This document shows, piece after piece, positions 8,044 to 14,229 of a stretch of 32,142 nucleotides of DNA. A program made the translations under genes and the position numbers. The notes under the pieces were generated by a model. That model worked only from the letters and a program-made list of their open reading frames with translations. It ran no database searches and had not been told where the DNA came from. Each line of letters opens with the position of its first letter. Position 1 is the first letter of the stretch. This stretch comes from Verrucomicrobiota bacterium (GTDB lineage: Bacteria; Verrucomicrobiota; Verrucomicrobiia; Limisphaerales; UBA8199): assembly GCA_003176045.1 (NCBI GenBank), contig PSRM01000347.1, forward strand, positions 1 through 32,142, written 5' to 3'.

Positions 8044-8199
8044 TTAGGCTTCCCCTTTGGTCTTGCGCAGGCCGGTGATGCGCTGGCCTTCTTTCCATTG
8101 GCCGCGCTTTTTGAGGAGTTCGAGGCGCTCGAAGCGTTTGAGCACGTTGCGTTTGCCGCCGAGAGTGGCTGCCGCTCTTAGACTGCGATGTTGTGACAT
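8044..8199 (-). CDS. Small basic protein of the Verrucomicrobia/Chlamydiae type
   Basis: A 51-residue protein that runs from an ATG at 8197-8199 to a TAA at 8044-8046. It reads MSQHRSLRAA, then ATLGGKRNVLKRFERLE, then LLKKRGQWKEGQRITGLRKT. It is very rich in Arg and Lys and has no membrane segment. It matches the short 'small basic protein' family conserved in the Planctomycetes-Verrucomicrobia-Chlamydiae group, which I recall as TIGR04137. The function is unknown; a nucleic-acid or ribosome association is plausible from the charge and is only an inference. The gene lies downstream of no close partner and upstream of the pseudouridine synthase on the same strand, with a spacer of about 130 bp. 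It is useful as a lineage marker. Confidence 0.85.
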   Translation of the reverse strand: MSQHRSLRAAATLGGKRNVLKRFERLELLKKRGQWKEGQRITGLRKTKGEA

Positions 8200-8338
8200 A
8201 AGAAATTGATCTTTAGTGATTTATCCGGCCGAGTTGGCGCGAAATGAAGGGGCTATGTAGCAGGAAAATGGGGTCGAATGCAATCAATTATTTAATACAT
8301 CCGTGGTACGATTCAGGACCAGTGACAAAGACCGCCAC

Positions 8339-8458
8339 TGTAGGGCAGGCTTTCGAGCCTGCCGGTTCAGGGGGCTTTTTAGCCCCCTGAACCATCACCT
8401 TCCAGGGTCGCGCCGCTGGAAAGCGGCGCAACCGGCAGGCTGGAAAGCCTGCCCTACA
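8339..8458. repeat. 120-bp element with 29-bp inverted ends and two inner hairpins
   Basis: The ends 8339-8367 and 8430-8458 are inverted copies with one mismatch (TGTAGGGCAGGCTTTC...). Each arm is itself a hairpin. Inside are the stems TTCAGGGGGCT/AGCCCCCTGAA and CGCCGCT/AGCGGCG. Outside, TGACAAAG and CTTTGTCA extend the symmetry. The right arm is identical to 7038-7066. It sits between the USP stop and the small basic protein gene. Confidence 0.75.
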
Positions 8459-8480
8459 GACTTTGTCACAAGCCCTGTAC

Positions 8481-8504
8481 GACAAAGTTCGCGACAAAGT
8501 TAAC
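8481..8504 (+). repeat. 12-bp tandem array, two units, overlapping the USP stop codon
   Basis: Units GACAAAGTTCGC (8481-8492) and GACAAAGTTAAC (8493-8504) belong to the family at 3559 and 26801. The TTA at 8500-8502 is the TAA stop of the universal stress protein gene on the minus strand. Confidence 0.65.
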
Positions 8505-9327
8505 TTGCCGGTTTAGCTCGCACCACCAGCACGGCGGAGTTGGCGCGGTTGAGGATTTCGCGGGAGATGTCGCCGAGGACGAAGGTGCGCAGGCCGACAC
8601 TCAGAGCCGAGCCGGTTACCACGAGGTCGTAACCGCCGGCGCGGATTTCGCGCAGAATGCCCTCCAGCACGGAGCCGCGGCGCAGTTGCACTTCCACTTT
8701 AACGCCCATGGCTTCGAGCAATTCTTTTTCGTGGCGCAGGTTGAGGCCGAGTTCGGAATGGGAATTGAGGAGCGATTCGGCGGTAACTTTCATGCGTCCC
8801 AAAGGAGCGTAAATGGCGGGCAGTTCAGGCATGACGTGCAGAAGGGCGACGCTGGCTTTGGCGCCTTTGGCGATTTGGCCAGTCAGGCGCACGGCATTGT
8901 CAATGTACTCCTTGCCGCCGCTGCACACGAGGATGCGGCTGATAGTTGTGCTTTGACCGGCCACGCTCAAGACGGGCGGAGTGATTTCTTTGATGATTTT
9001 GTAGGATTTGGAAGACATCCAGAACAGGCCGCGGCTGTCTTTTCGAACAGCGCCAATGATCACGAGGTCGTAAGGGGTTTCTCGGGTGCGTTTGGTGATC
9101 TCTTCGACGGCTTTGCCGGATTTGCTGATAAGTTCTGCCTGGATCTTTTTGTCGGCGAGAAGAGCCTGGCTTCGTTTGAGTGAATCGAGCAGCGAATCAG
9201 ATTGCCCTTTGGATTCGCTGATGCCGAAAAGAGTTACTTCTGCGCTACAGCCAACGGCGATGGTGGCGCCGAGCTTAACAGCGCTCTCAGCCTGGGGGGA
9301 GCCGTCGCTGCAAATCAATATCTTCAT
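8500..9327 (-). CDS. Universal stress protein with two Usp domains
   Basis: A 275-residue cytoplasmic protein made of two tandem Usp domains. Domain 1 (residues 1-125) opens with MKILICSDGSPQAESAVKLG and ends with TPPVLSVAG. Domain 2 (130-272) opens with ISRILVCSGGKEYIDNAVRL and ends with VVTGSALSVGL ... ANSAVLVVRAK. The second domain carries a degenerate form of the G-x2-G-x9-G-[ST] nucleotide-binding loop, so ATP binding is uncertain. Usp proteins are stress-responsive and often interact with transporters or metabolic enzymes. The next gene upstream on the strand is a TauE permease, 200 bp away across a repeat array, so coupling is uncertain. The start ATG at 9325-9327 gives the normal N terminus. 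Confidence 0.92.
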   Translation of the reverse strand: MKILICSDGSPQAESAVKLGATIAVGCSAEVTLFGISESKGQSDSLLDSLKRSQALLADKKIQAELISKSGKAVEEITKRTRETPYDLVIIGAVRKDSRGLFWMSSKSYKIIKEITPPVLSVAGQSTTISRILVCSGGKEYIDNAVRLTGQIAKGAKASVALLHVMPELPAIYAPLGRMKVTAESLLNSHSELGLNLRHEKELLEAMGVKVEVQLRRGSVLEGILREIRAGGYDLVVTGSALSVGLRTFVLGDISREILNRANSAVLVVRAKPAS

Positions 9328-9354
9328 GACGCGGCAGGACCGTAATGCGAGCGG

Positions 9355-9455
9355 GGTTAACTGGGTTAAATAAGTTAACTGAGTTAATTGAGTTACAATG
9401 TTACATCGTTACAAAGTTACATCGTTACAAGGTTACATCGTTACAAGGTTACTTG
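9355..9455. repeat. 9-bp tandem array, about eleven units in two variants
   Basis: Units of nine bases run from GGTTAACTG and GGTTAAATA through AGTTAACTG and AGTTAATTG into ATCGTTACA and AGGTTACTT types. The first part matches the array upstream of folD. The array fills the spacer 28 bp upstream of the USP start. Confidence 0.7.
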
Positions 9456-9531
9456 GGGAGCAAACGAGCCGAATGAAGTCTTTGACCGGAATAAATTAAG
9501 TTCGCCGTTTTGGTAGCATTGAGATTCGAAT

Positions 9532-10467
9532 TTATTTTGCCGGGTGACCGGTGAGGAGGCCGTGGAGGACGAAGGCGGCGCCGATGAGCGGCAGGGGAAT
9601 GAAAGCAAGCCGGATGCGAGGGCCGACAAAGAATTGAGTGAGCGTGGCGCCGATTTGGGCGCCGATGGCCGCGCCAGTGTGCATCACCAGGGCAATGAGG
9701 ATGTCCACGTTTCCTTTCAGGGCGTGGGAAACAGTGCCGTACCCGGCCGAGATAATGATCTCGAACAGGTCGGTGCCCACGGCGATGTGGGTGGGGATGC
9801 CGAGCAAGTAAACCAGGCAGGGCATGCGGATGTAGCCTGCGCCGCCGCCAAGAAAACCGCTGAAGAAGCCACCAACAAAAGCGACGAGCAAGATGGCCCA
9901 GACGGAGACGCTCGCGATTCCGGAAGCCGGCAGCTTTACGTACGGGGGAATCGGGAATCGGTGGATGGCCTTGGCGATGTAGGCCAGCGCCGAGTGATCC
10001 CGTCTCGACGAATGCTCTCCGGGGATTGGCAAACCGCGCGCCCGTGCTGTCCGGGTCGCGCCGAGGGTTTTGAGGCTTTCCCAGGCCATGAAGCCGGAGA
10101 TGCCCAGCAGGATGACGATGAACGTGCCGCCCACAGCGAGGTCAATGTGATGGGTGCGCCGGAGAGCCTGGACACATTGCGCGCCCGCTTCCACACCGGC
10201 GATCGTCCCAACAACCATGATGAGACCCAGCTTAAAATCAATGTTGCCCAACGTGCGATGTTTGCGGGCTGCCACGATGGATTTTCCCACGATGTGCGCC
10301 AAGTCAGTGCCGACCACAAAATTCATGGGCACGCCTGCGGCAAAAAGAGCTGGGCCGGCCAGGAAACTGCCGCCCACGCCAAAGAACCCACCGAGGATCC
10401 CGACGACAAAGCCGACCCCGATAAGGTAAACGGGGTTGAGATGCACGCCGGCGACAGGGAAGAACAT
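9532..10467 (-). CDS. TauE/SafE-family membrane transporter
   Basis: From the ATG at 10465-10467 the protein is 311 residues with seven or eight predicted transmembrane helices. The two family half-repeats are visible: YLIGVGFVVGILGGFFGVGG near the N terminus and LLVAFVGGFFSGFLGGGAGY at about residue 200. Each is followed by an 'AVGTDL' signature (FVVGTDLAHIVGKS and IAVGTDLFEIIIS). TauE/SafE proteins are inner-membrane permeases that export sulfite, sulfoacetate or related anions; the substrate here is unknown. The reading frame is open to 10605, but those 46 residues lack hydrophobicity and overlap the upstream gene. The chosen ATG overlaps the stop of the upstream small membrane protein as TGATG, which indicates translational coupling. 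Confidence 0.9.
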   Translation of the reverse strand: MFFPVAGVHLNPVYLIGVGFVVGILGGFFGVGGSFLAGPALFAAGVPMNFVVGTDLAHIVGKSIVAARKHRTLGNIDFKLGLIMVVGTIAGVEAGAQCVQALRRTHHIDLAVGGTFIVILLGISGFMAWESLKTLGATRTARARGLPIPGEHSSRRDHSALAYIAKAIHRFPIPPYVKLPASGIASVSVWAILLVAFVGGFFSGFLGGGAGYIRMPCLVYLLGIPTHIAVGTDLFEIIISAGYGTVSHALKGNVDILIALVMHTGAAIGAQIGATLTQFFVGPRIRLAFIPLPLIGAAFVLHGLLTGHPAK

Positions 10468-10724
10468 CAATCCTCCGTTCGGGGTTTCACTAGACTCAAC
10501 AGGAAACGTGTGAGGGCTTCGAAAAGGACGCCCTGAATTATGATGAGCACCAGGGCAAGAGCGGCGTAGAGTTGGCGCTGGGTTTCGAAGATCCGATTCA
10601 GCCAATCCGCAAGGAATGTAAGGACGAGGAAGAAATAGCCCGTCACCAACCCTGCATAGACTACCAGTTCAATCAGGAAAACCATCACGGAACGGCGCAC
10701 CTCGGGTTTCATTGAACATACCAT
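10467..10724 (-). CDS. Small two-helix membrane protein coupled to the TauE gene
   Basis: An 85-residue protein with two hydrophobic segments, about 13-37 (VMVFLIELVVYAGLVTGYFF) and about 52-72 (LYAALALVLIIIQGVLFEAL), and charged ends. Its stop codon shares one base with the TauE start (TGATG), so the two are translated from one mRNA. This makes it a candidate accessory subunit or regulator of the permease. It is shorter than the DUF1634 proteins that accompany some TauE permeases, and I see no clear match to them. The start may be the ATG at 10724 or the one four codons later (MKPEVRRSV), which gives a more typical cytoplasmic N terminus. Function is unknown. Confidence 0.7.
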   Translation of the reverse strand: MVCSMKPEVRRSVMVFLIELVVYAGLVTGYFFLVLTFLADWLNRIFETQRQLYAALALVLIIIQGVLFEALTRFLLSLVKPRTED

Positions 10725-10768
10725 TCAGCCATAAAACGATCTTTTTCAAACTTTTTATGTTGGAGTCT

Positions 10769-10903
10769 TTAACGCAAAGGTACAAAGACACAAAGGTGCC
10801 GGGAAACGAACGGACACGAATTTCGCGAATTTACGCGAATTCGTGTTCATTCGTGTAATTCGTGTCTCTTTCTTCTCTTTGCTTCTTTGCGTCTTTGCGT
10901 TAA
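10769..10903. repeat. Palindromic element bounded by TTAACGCAAAG inverted ends
   Basis: The left arm, TTAACGCAAAGGTACAAAG from 10769, pairs imperfectly with the right arm ending CTTTGCGTTAA at 10903. Both arms are themselves period-9 arrays. The centre is a nested palindrome of ACACGAATT-type motifs (10810-10865). A related element lies at 12179-12398, so the pair brackets the M16 peptidase gene. It ends 12 bp before the peptidase ATG. Confidence 0.7.
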
Positions 10904-10915
10904 ACAGGTTTTGAA

Positions 10916-12181
10916 ATGTTTAAGGTCACTCATCTCGAAAACGGGCTGCGAGTAGCCACGGCTGAGATGCCGCAGATGAGCAGCGTGAGCGTGGGGGTGT
11001 GGCTTGGGGTGGGGTCGCGTTATGAACCGGCAGCGCTCAATGGTGTTTGTCATTTTATCGAGCACTTGCTTTTCAAGGGGACGAAAAAGCGGTCGGCGAA
11101 AGAGATTTCGGAGGCTGTGGAAGGGATTGGCGGTTATCTCAATGCGTTCACGAGCGAAGAGGTGACGTGTTTCCATGCGCGCGCCTGTTCCGACCGGCTC
11201 GAGGAACTGTTGGATGTGCTAATGGACATGCTGTTGTACTCGCAATTCAACCCGTCGGACATTCGCAAGGAGCGCGAGGTCATCAAAGAGGAGATTGCGA
11301 TGTATCTCGATGAGCCGCAGCATCATGTACAGGAATTGCTCAATGCCACGCTTTGGCCCGGTCAGCCGCTGGGCAGGCCGATCACTGGGACTGAGGAAAC
11401 GCTCAATGGCATGGGACGCTCGCAACTGCTGAGCTACCTTGCATCGAATTATGTAGCGGGCAGCGCCGTGATTGTGGCGGCCGGAAAAGTCAGCCATTGC
11501 CAGTTCCTGCGGGCGGTGCGGCGCTATGCCAGAGGGTTGCAGGCCGGCGATCGGCCTCAGTTTATCGGGTCCGCAGATGGACAGGCGGAGCCGCAGTTAC
11601 GGCTCTTCACCAAGAGCACTGAGCAGACTCAGCTTGCTCTGGGCATCCGCACCTGCTCGCGGCATGACGAGCGGCGTTATGTCTTGCGGCTGCTCAACAC
11701 GATCCTGGGCGAGAACATGAGTTCCCGACTTTTTCAGGTAGTGCGCGAAGACCGTGGCTTGGCTTACTCCATCAGCAGCAGCGCCAGCTTCTTTGCGGAC
11801 ACAGGTGACCTGGTCATCTCGGCGGGACTGGATACTGATAACGTGGAGAAAACGCTTCAGTTGATTTTGATCGAGCTGCGGCGGCTTTCGGCTATCGCTC
11901 CGTCTCACGAGGAACTGCGGCGGGCGAAGGATTACGTCGTCGGTCAACTCGATCTAGGGCTCGAAAGCACGGATGCGCGGATGAATTGGCTGGGTGATCA
12001 ACTGCTGGGTTACGGCAGGATCTTCAGTCCGGGGGAAGTTAAACGCCGATTGCGGCAAGTGACCGCGGGCCAGATCCGGGCGTTGGCGAACGAGTTGTTC
12101 CGGCCCGAGAGGCTCAATTTAGCGATGGTGAGCCCGCTGAAATCGGCGGGAACGTTGGAGCGCGTGATGAGGAAGACTTAA
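10916..12181 (+). CDS. M16-family zinc metallopeptidase (processing-peptidase type)
   Basis: A 421-residue single-unit M16 peptidase. The inverted zinc motif HxxEH is at residues 46-50 (CHFIEHLLFKGTKKRS). The third zinc ligand lies in REREVIKEEIAMYLDEPQHH, at Glu125 or Glu126, the expected 74-76 residues further on. The C-terminal half has the family features ALGIRTCSRHDERRYVL and SSRLFQVVREDRGLAYSISS, with the RGLAY substrate-contact segment. Such proteins, like bacterial relatives of mitochondrial processing peptidase, cleave peptides or preproteins; the location is probably cytoplasmic, since no signal peptide is seen. The ATG at 10916 follows an AGG about nine bases upstream. The stop TAA at 12179 is the first triplet of the downstream repeat. 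pyrE follows on the same strand across a hairpin-rich spacer. Confidence 0.95.
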   Translation: MFKVTHLENGLRVATAEMPQMSSVSVGVWLGVGSRYEPAALNGVCHFIEHLLFKGTKKRSAKEISEAVEGIGGYLNAFTSEEVTCFHARACSDRLEELLDVLMDMLLYSQFNPSDIRKEREVIKEEIAMYLDEPQHHVQELLNATLWPGQPLGRPITGTEETLNGMGRSQLLSYLASNYVAGSAVIVAAGKVSHCQFLRAVRRYARGLQAGDRPQFIGSADGQAEPQLRLFTKSTEQTQLALGIRTCSRHDERRYVLRLLNTILGENMSSRLFQVVREDRGLAYSISSSASFFADTGDLVISAGLDTDNVEKTLQLILIELRRLSAIAPSHEELRRAKDYVVGQLDLGLESTDARMNWLGDQLLGYGRIFSPGEVKRRLRQVTAGQIRALANELFRPERLNLAMVSPLKSAGTLERVMRKT

Positions 12182-12398
12182 CGCAAAGACGCAAAGGCGC
12201 AGGGGAACAAACCGCGAATAGACAGGAAAATTGAAGACAGGAAAATGAATACCAAGAGCAGGCAGGAAAATTTTGAGGCAGGAAGATGAAGAGCTTTATA
12301 TTTTCCTGCCCCTAATTTTCCTGCCCTGATTTCCTTTTTAAATTTTTCTGTCTTCAATTTTCCTGTCTTGTCTTTGCTTCTTTGCGCCTATGCGTTAA
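12179..12398. repeat. 220-bp nested inverted-repeat element between the M16 gene and pyrE
   Basis: The outer arms are TTAACGCAAAGACGCAAAGG from 12179 and CTTTGCTTC...TGCGTTAA ending at 12398. Inside, GACAGGAAAATTGAAGACAG (from 12220) faces its inverse CTGTCTTCAATTTTCCTGTC (about 12347-12367), and GGCAGGAAAATTTTG faces AATTTTCCTGCC. The whole spacer can fold into one long stem. It supplies the M16 stop codon and ends nine bases before the pyrE start. Confidence 0.7.
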
Positions 12399-12407
12399 AA
12401 CTCGGGC

Positions 12408-12989
12408 GTGGTTTTAGATGCCAATTCAGCCAAGGTCGCGCTATTGCAGAAGCTGCGGACACGGTCAGTGTTTCATGGCGATTTCACCCTCGCCTCAGGC
12501 GCCAAGAGCAAATACTACATTGATTGCCGGCTGACGACGCTCGATCCGGAGGGAGCGTGGCTGGTGGGGCAGACGATGCATGATCTCATTCGCAGGGAAC
12601 AAGCGGCGCGCGGAGTGGATGTCCGAGCGGTTGGCGGTTTGACGATGGGCGCGGACCCCATTTCGCTCGCGATTGGCATGTATTCCCATTTCGCAAAGGA
12701 CGCAAAGGTGCTTCAGGTCTTCTGCGTTCGAAAAGCACCGAAGGCACACGGACAGACGAGATTGATTGAAGGCAATTTCCAAAAAGGCGATTCGGTGGTG
12801 GTGATCGAGGACGTGATCACGCGCGGCGAGTCGGCCTCGGCTGCCATCAAAGCAGTGGAGCAGGAGGGCGGGAAGGTGCAGTTCGTGGCAGCGTTGGTGG
12901 ATCGGGAGGAGGGTGGACGGGGTAAGATTGAGGGGATGGGACATCCGGTGGTGGCGGTGTTTAGCAAGAGTGAACTACTAGAGAAGTAA
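12408..12989 (+). CDS. pyrE: Orotate phosphoribosyltransferase PyrE
   Basis: A 193-residue enzyme of UMP biosynthesis that joins orotate to PRPP to give orotidine 5'-phosphate. The PRPP-binding motif is VVVIEDVITRGESASAA (about residues 126-142). Other conserved segments are GDFTLASGAKSKYYIDCR near the N terminus and VRAVGGLTMGADPISLAI in the middle. VFCVRKAPKAHGQTRLIEG contains the Lys residues of the flexible catalytic loop. The length is normal. The start is a GTG at 12408; there is no clear Shine-Dalgarno site, and the inverted-repeat element ends nine bases upstream, so translation or transcription signals may lie in that repeat. The next gene begins four bases after the stop. Identification is secure. 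Confidence 0.96.
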   Translation: MVLDANSAKVALLQKLRTRSVFHGDFTLASGAKSKYYIDCRLTTLDPEGAWLVGQTMHDLIRREQAARGVDVRAVGGLTMGADPISLAIGMYSHFAKDAKVLQVFCVRKAPKAHGQTRLIEGNFQKGDSVVVIEDVITRGESASAAIKAVEQEGGKVQFVAALVDREEGGRGKIEGMGHPVVAVFSKSELLEK

Positions 12990-12993
12990 ACCC

Positions 12994-13644
12994 ATGAAAG
13001 AGAATCGCCCAGGAGGAGCCGCCGGACAAGTGTATCGAGCGAAACCTCGAAAGACGCTCGGGGACCGAATGATTCTCTTCGGAGCACGCCGCAACGTTGT
13101 AAGTAAAGTCGATGGTATCGCCATAGTGGACATGAGGAAGCATGGCGATTTATTTCAACGAACAATGGAAGATGCGCTTGCGTTGCTTCGCCAGCACGAT
13201 CCTCGGCGATACGCGAGGGTTGTTGAACACATCCGCTGGATAATAAACATGGTCGGGCGTTTTAGCTTGGACATGGTTTACCACCCCGGGATTTCTGCAT
13301 TGGCGATCGAGTTTTCCGAGATGTCGGGCATGCGTGCGGACGGTCCCGCCGCAGCTTACGCCGCTTTACTCGTTTGGGTGGCAACCGGAGCGTTCCTTTT
13401 AGCGCGCTTGCTTCAGGAGGAGCCGCAGCCGAAGCCTCGCACCGCCCGGATATGCTTCGAGGAGGCCCAACGGTTCATTGCAAGGCTGGCCGAGGTTGAT
13501 CGTATCGCGTACCAGACTGATGTTCTCCAGATGGACTTCGACACCTTTCAGAAACTCCCTGTTGAGCCGCCATCCGGAGGACTGCCCGATCTCGTCTCAG
13601 CATTGCGGCGTTCTTGGAGGGATAACAGGCGCCGGATCCAGTAG
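12994..13644 (+). CDS. Hypothetical protein downstream of pyrE
   Basis: A 216-residue protein that starts four bases after the pyrE stop, so it is probably co-transcribed with pyrE. I do not recognise a family. The N-terminal 30 residues are basic (GQVYRAKPRKTLGDRMILFG). A largely helical region follows (DLFQRTMEDALALLRQHDPR and ARVVEHIRWIINMVGRFSLD). One hydrophobic stretch at about 120-143 (AAAYAALLVWVATGAFLLAR) could be a buried helix or a single membrane segment. The C terminus is charged. Base composition is like its neighbours. The start ATG at 12994 is the only good option close to pyrE. Coding status is likely; function is unknown. Confidence 0.65.
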   Translation: MKENRPGGAAGQVYRAKPRKTLGDRMILFGARRNVVSKVDGIAIVDMRKHGDLFQRTMEDALALLRQHDPRRYARVVEHIRWIINMVGRFSLDMVYHPGISALAIEFSEMSGMRADGPAAAYAALLVWVATGAFLLARLLQEEPQPKPRTARICFEEAQRFIARLAEVDRIAYQTDVLQMDFDTFQKLPVEPPSGGLPDLVSALRRSWRDNRRRIQ

Positions 13645-13694
13645 CGAGGTCACAGCCTTGGGGTTTGCCTTTTTCCGTAGAACCTGCACGTTCT

Positions 13695-13703
13695 TGCTAT
13701 AAT
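13695..13703 (+). promoter_or_regulatory. Extended -10 promoter for the RHH gene, probably leaderless
   Basis: TGCTATAAT is a perfect TGN-TATAAT extended -10. No -35 is visible at 17 bp. The TATAAT ends six bases before the ATG at 13710, so transcription would begin at or within a base or two of the start codon. Confidence 0.55.
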
Positions 13704-13709
13704 CCGCGA

Positions 13710-14012
13710 ATGACGATATCGCTAACACGGGAACAATTAGCATGGCTTAAATCCAAGCAACACCAGCGAGGATTTGCTACAGCGAGCGAGGTGGTCAGAG
13801 ATCTCATACGTCGCGAGCAGGAGAAGGAGGCCGCGAAGATTGAGCGGGAATTCAGGGTCTTAGCCAAGTCCAGCAATCCGGCTTTGCCACCGATAAAACA
13901 AATCGTGGCTATCACCCGCAAAGTCAGAAAGGAACTCTTGCGTGAGCACGAAATGGCCCGCCGTTCAAACGCACACGATCGCGCCGCCCGCGTAGCGGCC
14001 AACCGACGGTAG
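13710..14012 (+). CDS. ParD-like ribbon-helix-helix antitoxin, apparently orphan
   Basis: A 100-residue basic protein. The N-terminal 40 residues (MTISLTREQLAWLKSKQH ... FATASEVVRDLIRREQEKEA) are the beta-strand, helix, helix pattern of ParD/CC2985-type RHH antitoxins, which dimerise to bind their operator. The C-terminal part (KSSNPALPPIKQIVAITRKV and onwards) is longer and more basic than usual. The frame is open from 13665, but the ATG at 13710 starts the RHH strand correctly and has an extended -10 just upstream. No ParE-type toxin follows; the stop TAG is immediately at the edge of a dispersed repeat. It may be an orphan regulator or the remnant of a toxin-antitoxin pair. Confidence 0.7.
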   Translation: MTISLTREQLAWLKSKQHQRGFATASEVVRDLIRREQEKEAAKIEREFRVLAKSSNPALPPIKQIVAITRKVRKELLREHEMARRSNAHDRAARVAANRR

Positions 14013-14174
14013 CCGTGGGCTTCAGCCCGCGGATTAGCGCAGCATAACTCATGGCGTCGCGTAGCGACTGCGCCAACAATTCATGTCCTTGTGCACAAGG
14101 TCGCGCTCAAGCGTCGCTACGCGACGCAAACCCCTGAGCTGACCGTCTCCCGTGGGCTCAAAGCCCACGGCTAC
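14009..14174. repeat. Inverted-repeat element GTAGCCGTGGGCTT...
   Basis: The left arm (14009-14032, GTAGCCGTGGGCTTCAGCC) and right arm (about 14149-14174, ending GCCCACGGCTAC) are inverted copies, each of them a small hairpin. Inside, GGCGTCGCGTAGCGAC faces GTCGCTACGCGACGC. The TAG stop of the RHH gene lies within the left arm. Confidence 0.7.
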
Positions 14175-14229
14175 TTTCAAAGCATCGCTACGCGATGAAC
14201 TGAGAATCTCCGGCAAAATGCCTCTTGCG

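Noticed and set aside
8041-8181. Plus-strand open frame of 126 codons over the small basic protein
   Set aside because: The minus-strand 51-residue protein matches a known family. The plus-strand product has none and includes the repeat-like spacer at 7912-8040.
9544-10536. Long plus-strand open frame opposite the TauE gene (330 codons)
   Set aside because: The translation is Asp/Gly/His-rich with no family features, and the minus strand has a clear TauE protein. It is an antisense shadow produced by codon bias.
10468-10605. N-terminal extension of the TauE frame
   Set aside because: The 46 extra residues are polar, lie inside the coupled upstream gene and precede a TGATG start.
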